Source: Planctomycetota bacterium
GTDB taxonomy: Bacteria > Planctomycetota > UBA8742 > UBA2392
Direction: 5' to 3'
Assembly: GCA_020845475.1 (NCBI GenBank)
Contig: JADLFN010000075.1
Coordinates: 1-64,000, forward strand
DNA length: 64,000 nucleotides
Positions 41,459 through 48,811 of this stretch are shown here, piece by piece (position 1 is the first letter of the stretch; each line of letters starts with the position of its first letter). The position numbers and the translations under genes are program-made. A model generated the notes under the pieces. The model was given only the letters and a program-made list of their open reading frames with translations. It was not told the DNA's origin and made no database searches.

Positions 41459-42484
41459 ATGTACAAGCCGCGCTATCTGGAACTCTCTACCACCGGCGAA
41501 CTCACGCGCCGGCGCGTCGCGCTTTACGCCAAGCTTGCGGCCTGCAACACCTGTCCGCGCCAATGCGGCGTCAATCGCTTCGAAAGGGGCAATGGCTTTT
41601 GCCGCTCAACACAATTGGCGCGCGTGGCTCAGGCGAAGCCGCACTTTGGTGAGGAGCCCTGCATCACAGGCCATAATGGCTCAGGCACGGTGTTCTTCAC
41701 GAACTGCACGGGCCGCTGCGCCTTCTGCCAGAACTGGGAAATCAGCCAGCAGGGTGAAGGCAGCGACTGGTCGCCCGAGCAACTCGCGCAAGCCTACCTC
41801 GATCTGCAAGGTCAGGGCTGCCACAACATCAATCTGGTCACGCCCACGCATTACGTGGCGCCCATCGTGCACGCGCTCGAACTCGCCATTCCGCGCGGCT
41901 TCTCACTGCCCTTCGTCTACAACACAAACGGCTATGACTCCGTCGAAACCCTCAAGCTGCTCGACGGCATCATCGACATCTACCTGCCCGACCTTAAATA
42001 CGGCGAAGACGCGGCGGGGCTGCGCTACAGCGCATTCGGCAAGCTCGACCCCGCCACGAAAGAAATCCGCGCGGGCTATTTTTCAGCCGCAAGCAAAGCC
42101 ATCGCCGAGATGTATCGCCAAGTCGGCGCCATCGCGCTCGATGAAACCGGCCTGGCTTGGCGCGGCGTACTGGTTCGCCACCTGATCATGCCCAACAACG
42201 TGGCCCAAACACGCCGCGTGCTCGAAGAACTGGCCGCGATCTCGCCCCACATGGCCGTCAGCCTCATGGCGCAGTACTTCCCCACGAACCGCGCCAACAA
42301 GATCCCCGAAATCGCGCGCGGCATCACGCGAGCTGAGTACGAAGACGCGGTCAGCGCGCTCGAAGAACTCGGGCTAAGCGCCGGCTACGTGCAGGAATTC
42401 AGCGACGATTTCGGAAGCGGCAAAGACTTCTGCGTCCCCGACTGGCGCGACCCCCGCTGGGCAACACCTGCCGCAATGACATAG
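41459..42484 (+). CDS. Radical SAM protein, PFL-activating-enzyme-like
   Basis: The 341-residue protein contains the cluster motif CTGRCAFCQN near residue 84, preceded by a second cysteine group (CNTCPRQCGVNR) typical of the YgkL/PflX-like family. It has the LVTPTHYVAPIV and LPDLKYG barrel segments. These enzymes make a 5'-deoxyadenosyl radical, often to activate a glycyl-radical partner, but no such partner is nearby. The ATG at 41459 lies 8 bases after TAGAAT with no ribosome site, which suggests a leaderless mRNA. The terminator of the previous cluster is immediately upstream. Confidence 0.85.
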   Translation: MYKPRYLELSTTGELTRRRVALYAKLAACNTCPRQCGVNRFERGNGFCRSTQLARVAQAKPHFGEEPCITGHNGSGTVFFTNCTGRCAFCQNWEISQQGEGSDWSPEQLAQAYLDLQGQGCHNINLVTPTHYVAPIVHALELAIPRGFSLPFVYNTNGYDSVETLKLLDGIIDIYLPDLKYGEDAAGLRYSAFGKLDPATKEIRAGYFSAASKAIAEMYRQVGAIALDETGLAWRGVLVRHLIMPNNVAQTRRVLEELAAISPHMAVSLMAQYFPTNRANKIPEIARGITRAEYEDAVSALEELGLSAGYVQEFSDDFGSGKDFCVPDWRDPRWATPAAMT

Positions 42485-42551
42485 CGCCACTATTCCTGCT
42501 ATGCTCCCGCCGCAACCTGTGCGATAATCCGTCCGCGTAAGCGGGGCCGAT

Positions 42552-43508
42552 ATGAAGGTCAAGTTCTGGGGTGTGCGTGGCAGTCTGCCAACGCCGGGGC
42601 CGAAGACGGCCCGTTACGGCGGTAACACCACGTGCCTGCAGGTGCTGCGCGACTCCGGCCCGCTGATCATCCTCGACGCCGGCACGGGCGTGCGCGAGCT
42701 TTCCGACCACCTGATGAAGTCGCAAAAGCCGCCCTACGATATCCGCATGCTTGTGACCCACACGCACTGGGATCACATTCACGGCTTTCCGTTCTTCGTG
42801 CCCATTTACGTGCCGGGCACCACCATGGAAGTCTACGGCATCGGCCCGATTCACAACGGCAAGAGCTTCGAGCGCGTGATGCGCGACCAAATGACGTACA
42901 GCTATTTCCCCGTCGAGAACACCATGCTCGACGACACCGTGAAGTATTTTGATTTCAACGACCTCTTCAAGCATCGCGAAGGCGGCGTCGAGGGCTTCTT
43001 CAAGCTCTGCCCCGATGTCACGGTGCGCCTGAAACTCACGAACCACCCGGTGTTCTGCGTCGCCTATCGCATCGAGGCCGACGGCAAGAAGTTCATTTTC
43101 ACCGGCGACCACGAGCCTTACTACGACACCACGCCACAAAGCAGCGACAGCACCAGCACCGAGACCGACAACAAGGCGCTCGTGGATCTCATGAACGAGC
43201 GTTTTATTGAGTTCTGCGAAGGCGTCGATCTGCTCGTGATTGACACGACGTACACTGACGCCGAGTACAACGGCCAGCCTGGCAAGCCCGCCACCAGCAA
43301 ACGAGGCTGGGGCCACAGCACGTTCGAATACAACATCGAGGTGGCCAAGCGCGCGAAAGTCAAAAAACTAGTCTTCACGCACCACGATCCGACTCGAACC
43401 GACGACGACCTCGACCGTTTGATGGAGAAGTACCTCGCGCACGCCAAACGCGTGATCCCGAACATCGAAGTCATGGCCTCGCGCGAAGGCCTTGTGGTGG
43501 ATGTGTAG
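42552..43508 (+). CDS. MBL-fold metallo-hydrolase
   Basis: A 318-residue metallo-beta-lactamase-fold enzyme. It opens KFWGVRGSLPTPGPKTARYGG, given here as KFWGVRGSLPTPG, followed by ILDAGTGVRELS. The metal motif is THTHWDHIHGFPFF near residue 70; further ligands are in FTGDHEPYY and FTHHDP. Members cleave phosphodiesters or thioesters; substrate unknown. The stop TAG is the first three bases of a palindromic repeat. The gene is probably co-directional with the radical SAM gene but has its own 67-bp gap. Confidence 0.88.
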   Translation: MKVKFWGVRGSLPTPGPKTARYGGNTTCLQVLRDSGPLIILDAGTGVRELSDHLMKSQKPPYDIRMLVTHTHWDHIHGFPFFVPIYVPGTTMEVYGIGPIHNGKSFERVMRDQMTYSYFPVENTMLDDTVKYFDFNDLFKHREGGVEGFFKLCPDVTVRLKLTNHPVFCVAYRIEADGKKFIFTGDHEPYYDTTPQSSDSTSTETDNKALVDLMNERFIEFCEGVDLLVIDTTYTDAEYNGQPGKPATSKRGWGHSTFEYNIEVAKRAKVKKLVFTHHDPTRTDDDLDRLMEKYLAHAKRVIPNIEVMASREGLVVDV

Positions 43509-43528
43509 CACGGATCTCCCGGTCCGTG
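43506..43528. repeat. TAG-palindrome on the metallo-hydrolase stop codon
   Basis: TAG, used as the stop codon, is followed by CACGGA, TCTCCCGGT and TCCGTG, an imperfect hairpin of the same family as 6521-6544. Confidence 0.75.
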
Positions 43529-43549
43529 ATTGCCAGATTGCGGGCGCCC

Positions 43550-44428
43550 ATGTCTGAATCAGCCGCACCAAGCCTCAAAGCCGCGCGCAAGCCTTCCGCG
43601 AGCTGGATCAACGTGCGCGCGCTGCTGCGCGGCCCGGAACTGCGCCAGTCACCGCAGGCGCTCAAGGCCGCGGGGCGCATGGTGCTGCTTTTGCCGTTGA
43701 TTCAGATTGCGCTGCTGGTGGGTTTGCTCAACGCCGAAACCTGGCTGGCGCTGCTAGGACTGGAGGGTCTGCTGCTGGGTGCGCTGGCGCACAACCAGCT
43801 CTCACGTAACGATGCGCAATACCGGTTCGTGGGTCTTGGACTGGCGGTGGTGAACATGCTGGCACTTGCGTTCATCGGACTATTCGTCACCAGCCACGTG
43901 TTCTGGATTTCAGCGCTGGTCGCGCTCATGCCCATTCTCGCGCTTGTACTGCTTCCCACCAGGCCCCACAGCATCAAGTTGGCCTGGGCATTCTACGGGA
44001 TCGCATTCGCGATGTTGCTTGGGCTTGCGGGCGCGGCCCGATACTGCGTCGAATCCGCTGCCGGAGACGAACCCGCCGCACGGCGCATGAAACTCAGCGT
44101 GGCCTGGGTGGCATTGGTGGCGCGCGGCGGCAATGGCACCGAACGAGCCTTGCTGCGCCTGCGCATGGCGCAAGCCGCGTTTGCCGATCAAGCCTATGAC
44201 GCCGCGTTCGAGTACGCCGACAACGGGCTGCGTTACGAAGACGGCCGCTGGCGCGACCTGCCGGCTAACAATCTTGCCGAGCCGCTGTTTCAATCTCAGT
44301 TAAACGTGAAAGCGCAAGCCTTCTACAACGCAGCCTGGAACAAGAACGACCCCTACCGCTCAACGATAAAAGTCGAGGCCCTTGACGCGTCAACACTCAG
44401 CGAATGCCGTGTAAAGTGGGGGTTTTAG
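43550..44428 (+). CDS. Membrane protein with C-terminal soluble domain
   Basis: The 292-residue protein has four hydrophobic segments between residues about 45 and 160 (VLLLPLIQIALLVGLL, VGLGLAVVNMLALAFIGLFV, VFWISALVALMPILALVLLP, WAFYGIAFAMLLGLAG). A soluble C-terminal domain with TPR-like helices follows. No family is recognised. The ATG at 43550 is chosen over one at 43526 inside the palindrome. It overlaps the next gene tail to tail by 4 bp. Confidence 0.68.
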   Translation: MSESAAPSLKAARKPSASWINVRALLRGPELRQSPQALKAAGRMVLLLPLIQIALLVGLLNAETWLALLGLEGLLLGALAHNQLSRNDAQYRFVGLGLAVVNMLALAFIGLFVTSHVFWISALVALMPILALVLLPTRPHSIKLAWAFYGIAFAMLLGLAGAARYCVESAAGDEPAARRMKLSVAWVALVARGGNGTERALLRLRMAQAAFADQAYDAAFEYADNGLRYEDGRWRDLPANNLAEPLFQSQLNVKAQAFYNAAWNKNDPYRSTIKVEALDASTLSECRVKWGF

Positions 44429-45276
44429 TACGTGTAGAAACCCTCTCCCGTTTTTTTGCCCAGCTTGCCCGCTTTCACCATGTTGCGCATGAGTTGCGGC
44501 GCCTTGAAGACTTCGCTCTGGAGTTCGCCATGCAAATAGTCGGCGATGTTCAGGCGCACGTCGAGGCCGACCAGATCCGTCAGCTTCAGCGGCCCCATGG
44601 GGTGCGCATAGCCGAGTTCAAGGGCTTTGTCGATGTCGGATGCACTTGCCACGCCCTGCTCCACCATGCGAATCGCCTCAAGGCCCAGGCAAACGCCCAG
44701 GCGCGACGTGGCAAATCCGGGGAAGTCTTTGACCACGATGCAATCCTTGCCCAGCTTCGCTCCCAGTTCACGCACCGTCGCCAGCGTGGCTTCGCTGGTC
44801 AGATTCGTCACCACCACTTCCAGCAGCTTCATGATGTGCACGGGATTGAAAAAGTGCATGCCCAGAAATCGGTCGGCGCGCTTGGTTGCGCTCGCAATCT
44901 TGGCGATGCTCAGGCTTGATGTGTTGCTCGCGAAAATCGTTTCCGCACCGCACAGCGCATCAAGTTCCCGGAACAAACCCTGTTTGATTTCAAGTTTCTC
45001 GGGCACAGCCTCCACTGCCAGGTGCACGCCCTTGGCTGCGTCCGCCACCGTAGTACAGCCGCGAAGATTGGCCAGCGCAGCCGCGCGCTGTTCGGCGGTA
45101 ACCTTGCCCTTCTCGACGCCCTTGTCGAGGTTGCCCTTGATGCTCGCCAGGCCCTTATCGACAAACTCCTGCTTGATGTCGTAAAGAGCGACTTTGAGCC
45201 CGGCCTGAGCGGCCACCTGCGCAATGCCATGGCCCATGGTGCCGGCGCCGAAAACTGCGATGTGGGAGATTGCCAT
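44425..45276 (-). CDS. hbd: 3-hydroxybutyryl-CoA dehydrogenase
   Basis: It oxidises or reduces 3-hydroxyacyl-CoA with NAD(P). The 283-residue protein has the Rossmann loop (IAVFGAGTMGHGIAQVAAQAG), then NTSSLSI, GMHFFNPVHIMKLLEVV with the catalytic His, and KDFPGFATSRLG. The closing region KLGKKTGEGFYTY is canonical. It is the last gene of a minus-strand acyl-CoA set (dehydrogenase, enoyl-CoA hydratase, ABM-like protein, quinone oxidoreductase). A period-7 repeat pair fills the gap to the hydratase. Confidence 0.93.
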   Translation of the reverse strand: MAISHIAVFGAGTMGHGIAQVAAQAGLKVALYDIKQEFVDKGLASIKGNLDKGVEKGKVTAEQRAAALANLRGCTTVADAAKGVHLAVEAVPEKLEIKQGLFRELDALCGAETIFASNTSSLSIAKIASATKRADRFLGMHFFNPVHIMKLLEVVVTNLTSEATLATVRELGAKLGKDCIVVKDFPGFATSRLGVCLGLEAIRMVEQGVASASDIDKALELGYAHPMGPLKLTDLVGLDVRLNIADYLHGELQSEVFKAPQLMRNMVKAGKLGKKTGEGFYTY

Positions 45277-45283
45277 AGAAGAA

Positions 45284-45357
45284 ATTCTGAATGCTGAATG
45301 CTGAGTTCTGATTGAGCTGCCTTCAATTCAGAATTCAGAACTCAGAATTCAGAATTG
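45284..45357. repeat. Inverted pair of period-7 arrays
   Basis: The left arm (45284-45312) reads ATTCTGA, ATGCTGA, ATGCTGA, GTTCTGA. The right arm (45323-45357) reads AGAATTC, AGAACTC, AGAATTC, AGAATTG, its inverse. It is intercistronic between hbd and the hydratase gene. Confidence 0.85.
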
Positions 45358-45370
45358 CCGCCTTGCGTCG

Positions 45371-46135
45371 CTACTTCTTTTTCTTCTCCAGAAAGTCCGT
45401 CATGCGCTTCATTTTGTCTTCGCTTTCAAACAGCAGTGCTTGCGCCGTGCTTTCAAACGCGAGGCCGCTGTCCAAGCCCATACGCGCGCTTTGATTCAGC
45501 GCCGCTTTGGCCATGCGTACTGCCAGCCCGCCCTTCCTGATAATCGTGATCGCCAGCTTGCGTGCAGCGGGCATGAGGTCAGCATCCGGGTGCACCTTGT
45601 TCACAAGGCCGATCCGATATGCCTCCTGCGCGTCGATGATGGCGCCTGTGAGCACAAGTTCCTTCGCGCGGCCAAGTCCCACGATGCGAGGCAAACGCTG
45701 CGTGCCGCCGGCGGCGGGAATGATGCCGAGATTCACCTCGGGCTGGCCGAACTGCGCGCTCTCGCTCGCAAGACGAATATCGCAGCTCAAGGTCAACTCG
45801 CAGCCGCCCCCAAGGGCGTAGCCGCGTACGGCCGCGATCACAGGCGCGGGAAAGTTTTCGATTCTCGCAAAGAGTGCGCTATTGATCGCGGCGAGCGATT
45901 CAAGCGCTTTGCGCTCGCGCAATTCGGCGATGTCCGCGCCCGCTGCAAAATCCGGCCCGTCGCCCGACAGGATCACGCACCCGACATCGCTCTCGCGCAA
46001 TGCATCAAAGGCGTGCGTGAGTTCCGCCACCATGGCCTTGTTGATCGCGTTCTTGACGTCCGGCCGCTTGAGCGTGACCAGCGCCAGCCGGGACTCCTCG
46101 GAATCGCGCGTAACAGTGACGAGTTTGTATTCCAT
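45371..46135 (-). CDS. Enoyl-CoA hydratase/isomerase
   Basis: The 254-residue crotonase-fold protein hydrates 2-enoyl-CoA, the step paired with the neighbouring dehydrogenase. It has FAAGADIAEL (oxyanion loop), GYALGGGCELTLSCDIRLA and FGQPEVNLGIIPAAGGTQRLP, with both catalytic glutamates present. The ATG at 46135 (MEYKLVTV) is chosen; an extension to 46183 would cross the period-8 array. C-terminal KKKK is unusual but harmless. Confidence 0.92.
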   Translation of the reverse strand: MEYKLVTVTRDSEESRLALVTLKRPDVKNAINKAMVAELTHAFDALRESDVGCVILSGDGPDFAAGADIAELRERKALESLAAINSALFARIENFPAPVIAAVRGYALGGGCELTLSCDIRLASESAQFGQPEVNLGIIPAAGGTQRLPRIVGLGRAKELVLTGAIIDAQEAYRIGLVNKVHPDADLMPAARKLAITIIRKGGLAVRMAKAALNQSARMGLDSGLAFESTAQALLFESEDKMKRMTDFLEKKKK

Positions 46136-46157
46136 GGTTGCACCCAAACTGCCTGGA

Positions 46158-46217
46158 CGCGAAGTAACGAAGGAGCAAGGCAATGCTTTTACTTTCGTTA
46201 CTTCGTTCCTTCGTGTT
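46158..46217. repeat. Inverted pair of period-8 arrays
   Basis: The left arm (CGAAGTAA, CGAAGGAG) starts near 46159. The right arm reads TTCGTTAC, TTCGTTCC, TTCGTGTT from 46194. It lies between the hydratase and ABM-like genes. Confidence 0.75.
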
Positions 46218-46237
46218 CAAACTCCGCAAGCAAAGGA

Positions 46238-46582
46238 TCATGGCAGGTAGCGGTTCTCGACTTCAATGTTGTGGTCTTCAACATACTTGCCCAGCACATA
46301 AAAGTGAGGTGAGGGCAGCAGGTTGAGATCGTCGCCGTGGTAAAGCTCCACGTGCTTGAGCATGTCGCGCGGCGAGTTGAACACAAGCTGGACAAAGTAA
46401 GTGCGCTCACGCACTCCCACGGCAAAGCCGGGCGGCACTTCGCCGTCGGGCAGGGGCTCCGGTATGAAATAGCTGCCGTGCACGAATCCGGGGTTCAACA
46501 TCGCAGCCTTGATGTACTTCTTCAGCGCGGTTTCGACATCAATCCCGGGCTTGGCTTCGAATTTGATGATCTGGCAATACAT
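46238..46582 (-). CDS. Small ferredoxin-like (ABM/EthD-type) protein
   Basis: The 114-residue protein starts MYCQIIKFEAKPGID, which fits a dimeric alpha/beta-barrel of the antibiotic-biosynthesis-monooxygenase type, with a beta strand, a helix and a hydrophobic core (VRERTYFVQLVFNS). I assign it to the fold only, with no catalytic residues recognised. The ATG at 46582 directly follows the period-7 array. It belongs to the acyl-CoA gene set by position. Confidence 0.6.
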   Translation of the reverse strand: MYCQIIKFEAKPGIDVETALKKYIKAAMLNPGFVHGSYFIPEPLPDGEVPPGFAVGVRERTYFVQLVFNSPRDMLKHVELYHGDDLNLLPSPHFYVLGKYVEDHNIEVENRYLP

Positions 46583-46585
46583 GAT

Positions 46586-46681
46586 CGTTTCTCGTGTTTC
46601 GTGCCTCGTGTTTCGAGCCGAAGTCTGCTTGCCGCACCCACCATAAGCTCCGAAACACGAATCACGGAGCACGAAACACGG
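46586..46681. repeat. Inverted pair of period-7 arrays
   Basis: The left arm (46586-46619) reads TTCTCGT, GTTTCGT, GCCTCGT, GTTTCGA. The right arm (46649-46681) reads CGAAACA, CGAATCA, CGGAGCA, CGAAACA. It is intercistronic, ending 4 bp before the stop codon of the oxidoreductase gene. Confidence 0.85.
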
Positions 46682-46684
46682 CCT

Positions 46685-47716
46685 TTACCACTGAGTTGCG
46701 TCCAGCACCACCTTGCCAAATGCCTTGCGTGACTCGACGTATTCGTGGGCGGCGCGAATGTCGCGCATGGCGAACACGCGATCTACCACGGGCTTCACCT
46801 TGCCGCTGCAAAGCAGTTTCCAGACTTCGATCTGGTCGGCCTTCGGCCCCATCGTGGAGCCGATCAAACTGATGCGCTTGAAGAACAGTGCGCGCATGTT
46901 GAGTTTTACCTCACCGCCGCTCGTGCTGCCGCAGGTCACGTAGCGGCCGCCCCATTTAATGACCTTCATGTCGCCGTCAAACGTGTCCGGGCCCACGTGG
47001 TCGAAAATCACGTCCACACCCGCGCGCTGCGTAAGCTTCTTGACATCCTCGACCCAGTCGCCGCGATAGTTGATTATGTAATCGGCACCAAGCTTGCGCG
47101 CCTTTTCCAGCTTGTCGTCGCTGCCCGCCGTAGCAATCACGTTGGCGCCGATCAGCTTGGCCAACTGGATGCCCGCGCTGGTCACGCCCGATCCCGCGGC
47201 ATGCATAAGCACCAAGTCGCCCGCCTTGACGTCGGATTTTTTCAGCATCGTCCATGCCGTCAGGAACGCAAGCGGGCAGGCCGCGGCATCGGTAAAACTC
47301 ATGTTGGCGGGCATGCGCATCAGGTTGCGCGCGGGAGCATCGAGGAACTCGGCGCAGCCGCCGTTGCGCGTCTCGCCAAAGATGCCGTAATCGCGCGCAA
47401 TGTTGTCCTGGCCGCTGAGCGCCTGCTCGCTGAGCGGGTCGGCAAACCCGGGCATGACCGCCACGCGGTCGCCCACTTTGAACCCCGTGGCCAGAGAACC
47501 AACTTCGGCGATTTCGCCGGCGACGTCCGTACCGGGAATCATGGGCAGCGGAAACTTGTGGCCGGGCACACCCTTGCGCACCCACAAGTCAAGGTGATTG
47601 ATGCCCGACGCCTTGACGGCGACGAGCACTTCATCGGGCTTGATGCGCGGCTTTTCCGCCTGCTCACAGAGCAGCTTGTCAAACCCGCCATGCTCGCGGA
47701 CAACGATGGCTTTCAT
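46685..47716 (-). CDS. Medium-chain NAD(P)H:quinone oxidoreductase-like
   Basis: The 343-residue MDR protein has a GroES-like N-terminal domain (PMIPGTDVAGEIAEVG) and a Rossmann domain (AAGSGVTSAGIQLAKLIGANV). The structural-zinc cysteines of alcohol dehydrogenases are absent, which places it with quinone oxidoreductases or acryloyl-CoA reductase-like proteins. It is the first gene of the minus-strand acyl-CoA set, so an enoyl-type reduction is plausible but unproven. The ATG at 47716 is the natural start. Confidence 0.87.
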   Translation of the reverse strand: MKAIVVREHGGFDKLLCEQAEKPRIKPDEVLVAVKASGINHLDLWVRKGVPGHKFPLPMIPGTDVAGEIAEVGSLATGFKVGDRVAVMPGFADPLSEQALSGQDNIARDYGIFGETRNGGCAEFLDAPARNLMRMPANMSFTDAAACPLAFLTAWTMLKKSDVKAGDLVLMHAAGSGVTSAGIQLAKLIGANVIATAGSDDKLEKARKLGADYIINYRGDWVEDVKKLTQRAGVDVIFDHVGPDTFDGDMKVIKWGGRYVTCGSTSGGEVKLNMRALFFKRISLIGSTMGPKADQIEVWKLLCSGKVKPVVDRVFAMRDIRAAHEYVESRKAFGKVVLDATQW

Positions 47717-47785
47717 GAGGCGAGAGAGTCTAGTTCTCAGTCTTGCCAGCGCAACCCAACCGGTTAGTAGTGGACATTAACGGGT

Positions 47786-47807
47786 CACGGGCGCTGGCGC
47801 GCCCGTG
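47786..47807. repeat. GC-rich palindrome in the oxidoreductase-IMPase divergent gap
   Basis: The stem CACGGGCGC/GCGCCCGTG with a 4-base loop resembles the TAG-palindrome core. The rest of 47717-47938 contains TATAAA at 47890-47895, a possible -10, and TTGTCT-CA-AGACAA at 47907-47920, a small dyad that could be an operator for the IMPase gene. Confidence 0.6.
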
Positions 47808-47938
47808 ATAGTGCTGAAGCCGGGGGAGGCTATTTCGGCTTTCACCGAAACTTGGAGGAGGACTGATTCCCCGACTCCAGCAACAACAGTATAAACGTAC
47901 GCAGCATTGTCTCAAGACAAGAAATTCTTAGGAATTCC

Positions 47939-48778
47939 ATGACGGCGCCCAATCTCAAGTTTCTCGATTATCTTGGTAAGGTCATTAGGCGCGTCCATTT
48001 GCGCCATTTTGGCAAGCTCAAGCCTAACCAGATTGACCTCAAGCGCCGTCGCGACCTGCTCACCGCCGCTGACACTGAAACCGAGCACGTTGTTATCGCC
48101 GAGATCCGCAAGCATTGGCCTGAGCACAGCATTCTCGGCGAGGAATCCGGCGCTCACCTCAACGACAGCGAGTTCTGCTGGATCATCGACCCCGTTGATG
48201 GAACCACTAATTTCGCGCGCGGCTTGCCTGTTTTCGCATGTTCAGTGGGCCTTTGCCGCCGACTCACACCTGTGCTGGGCCTCGTTGAAGTACCGTACCT
48301 GCGGGAACATTTCACCGCCGCCATGGGCAAGGGTGCATTCCTTAATGGTGTGCGGCTCAAAGTCAGCAAGGTGCCCGACGTGCATGGCGCACTGTTGGCT
48401 ACCGGCTTTCCGTACATCCGCAACGAAGTGAAGAAGAACAACGTGGATAATTTCGGCAAGCTCTGCCTGATGTGCCATGACATGAGGCGCCTGGGCGTTG
48501 CCAGCGTGGACCTGGCCTATGTTGCAGCCGGACGCTTTGATGGCTACTGGGAACTCTACCTGAAGCCGTGGGATGTCGCGGCGGGCGCATTGATGGTGCG
48601 CGAGGCTGGCGGCACCGTGACCGATTTCGAGGGCGGAGACGACTGGCTTTTTGGCGAGAACTGCGTGGCCAGCAACAAACGCCTGCACGAAGAGCTGCGC
48701 AGCCATCTTTCCGGAACGGAACGGGGCTACAAACCATGGGGCCGTGAGATTGAAGCGAAGCTGCGCACAGGCCATTGA
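47939..48778 (+). CDS. suhB: Inositol monophosphatase family protein
   Basis: The 279-residue protein has the metal-binding motifs of the family: ILGEES, DPVDGTTNFARG and WDVAAGALMVREAGG. It dephosphorylates inositol phosphate or related sugar phosphates with Mg2+; histidinol phosphatase activity is possible in this family. The ATG at 47939 has TTAGGA 6 bases upstream. The stop lies inside a period-7 array. Confidence 0.9.
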   Translation: MTAPNLKFLDYLGKVIRRVHLRHFGKLKPNQIDLKRRRDLLTAADTETEHVVIAEIRKHWPEHSILGEESGAHLNDSEFCWIIDPVDGTTNFARGLPVFACSVGLCRRLTPVLGLVEVPYLREHFTAAMGKGAFLNGVRLKVSKVPDVHGALLATGFPYIRNEVKKNNVDNFGKLCLMCHDMRRLGVASVDLAYVAAGRFDGYWELYLKPWDVAAGALMVREAGGTVTDFEGGDDWLFGENCVASNKRLHEELRSHLSGTERGYKPWGREIEAKLRTGH

Positions 48779-48808
48779 TAATTGACTTTTGATCATTGAT
48801 CATCGAGC
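48774..48808. repeat. Period-7 tandem array
   Basis: TTGATAA, TTGACTT, TTGATCA and TTGATCA run from 48775 to 48802. The array starts inside the last codons of the IMPase gene and supplies its TGA stop. There is no clear inverted partner. Confidence 0.75.
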
Positions 48809-48811
48809 ACC

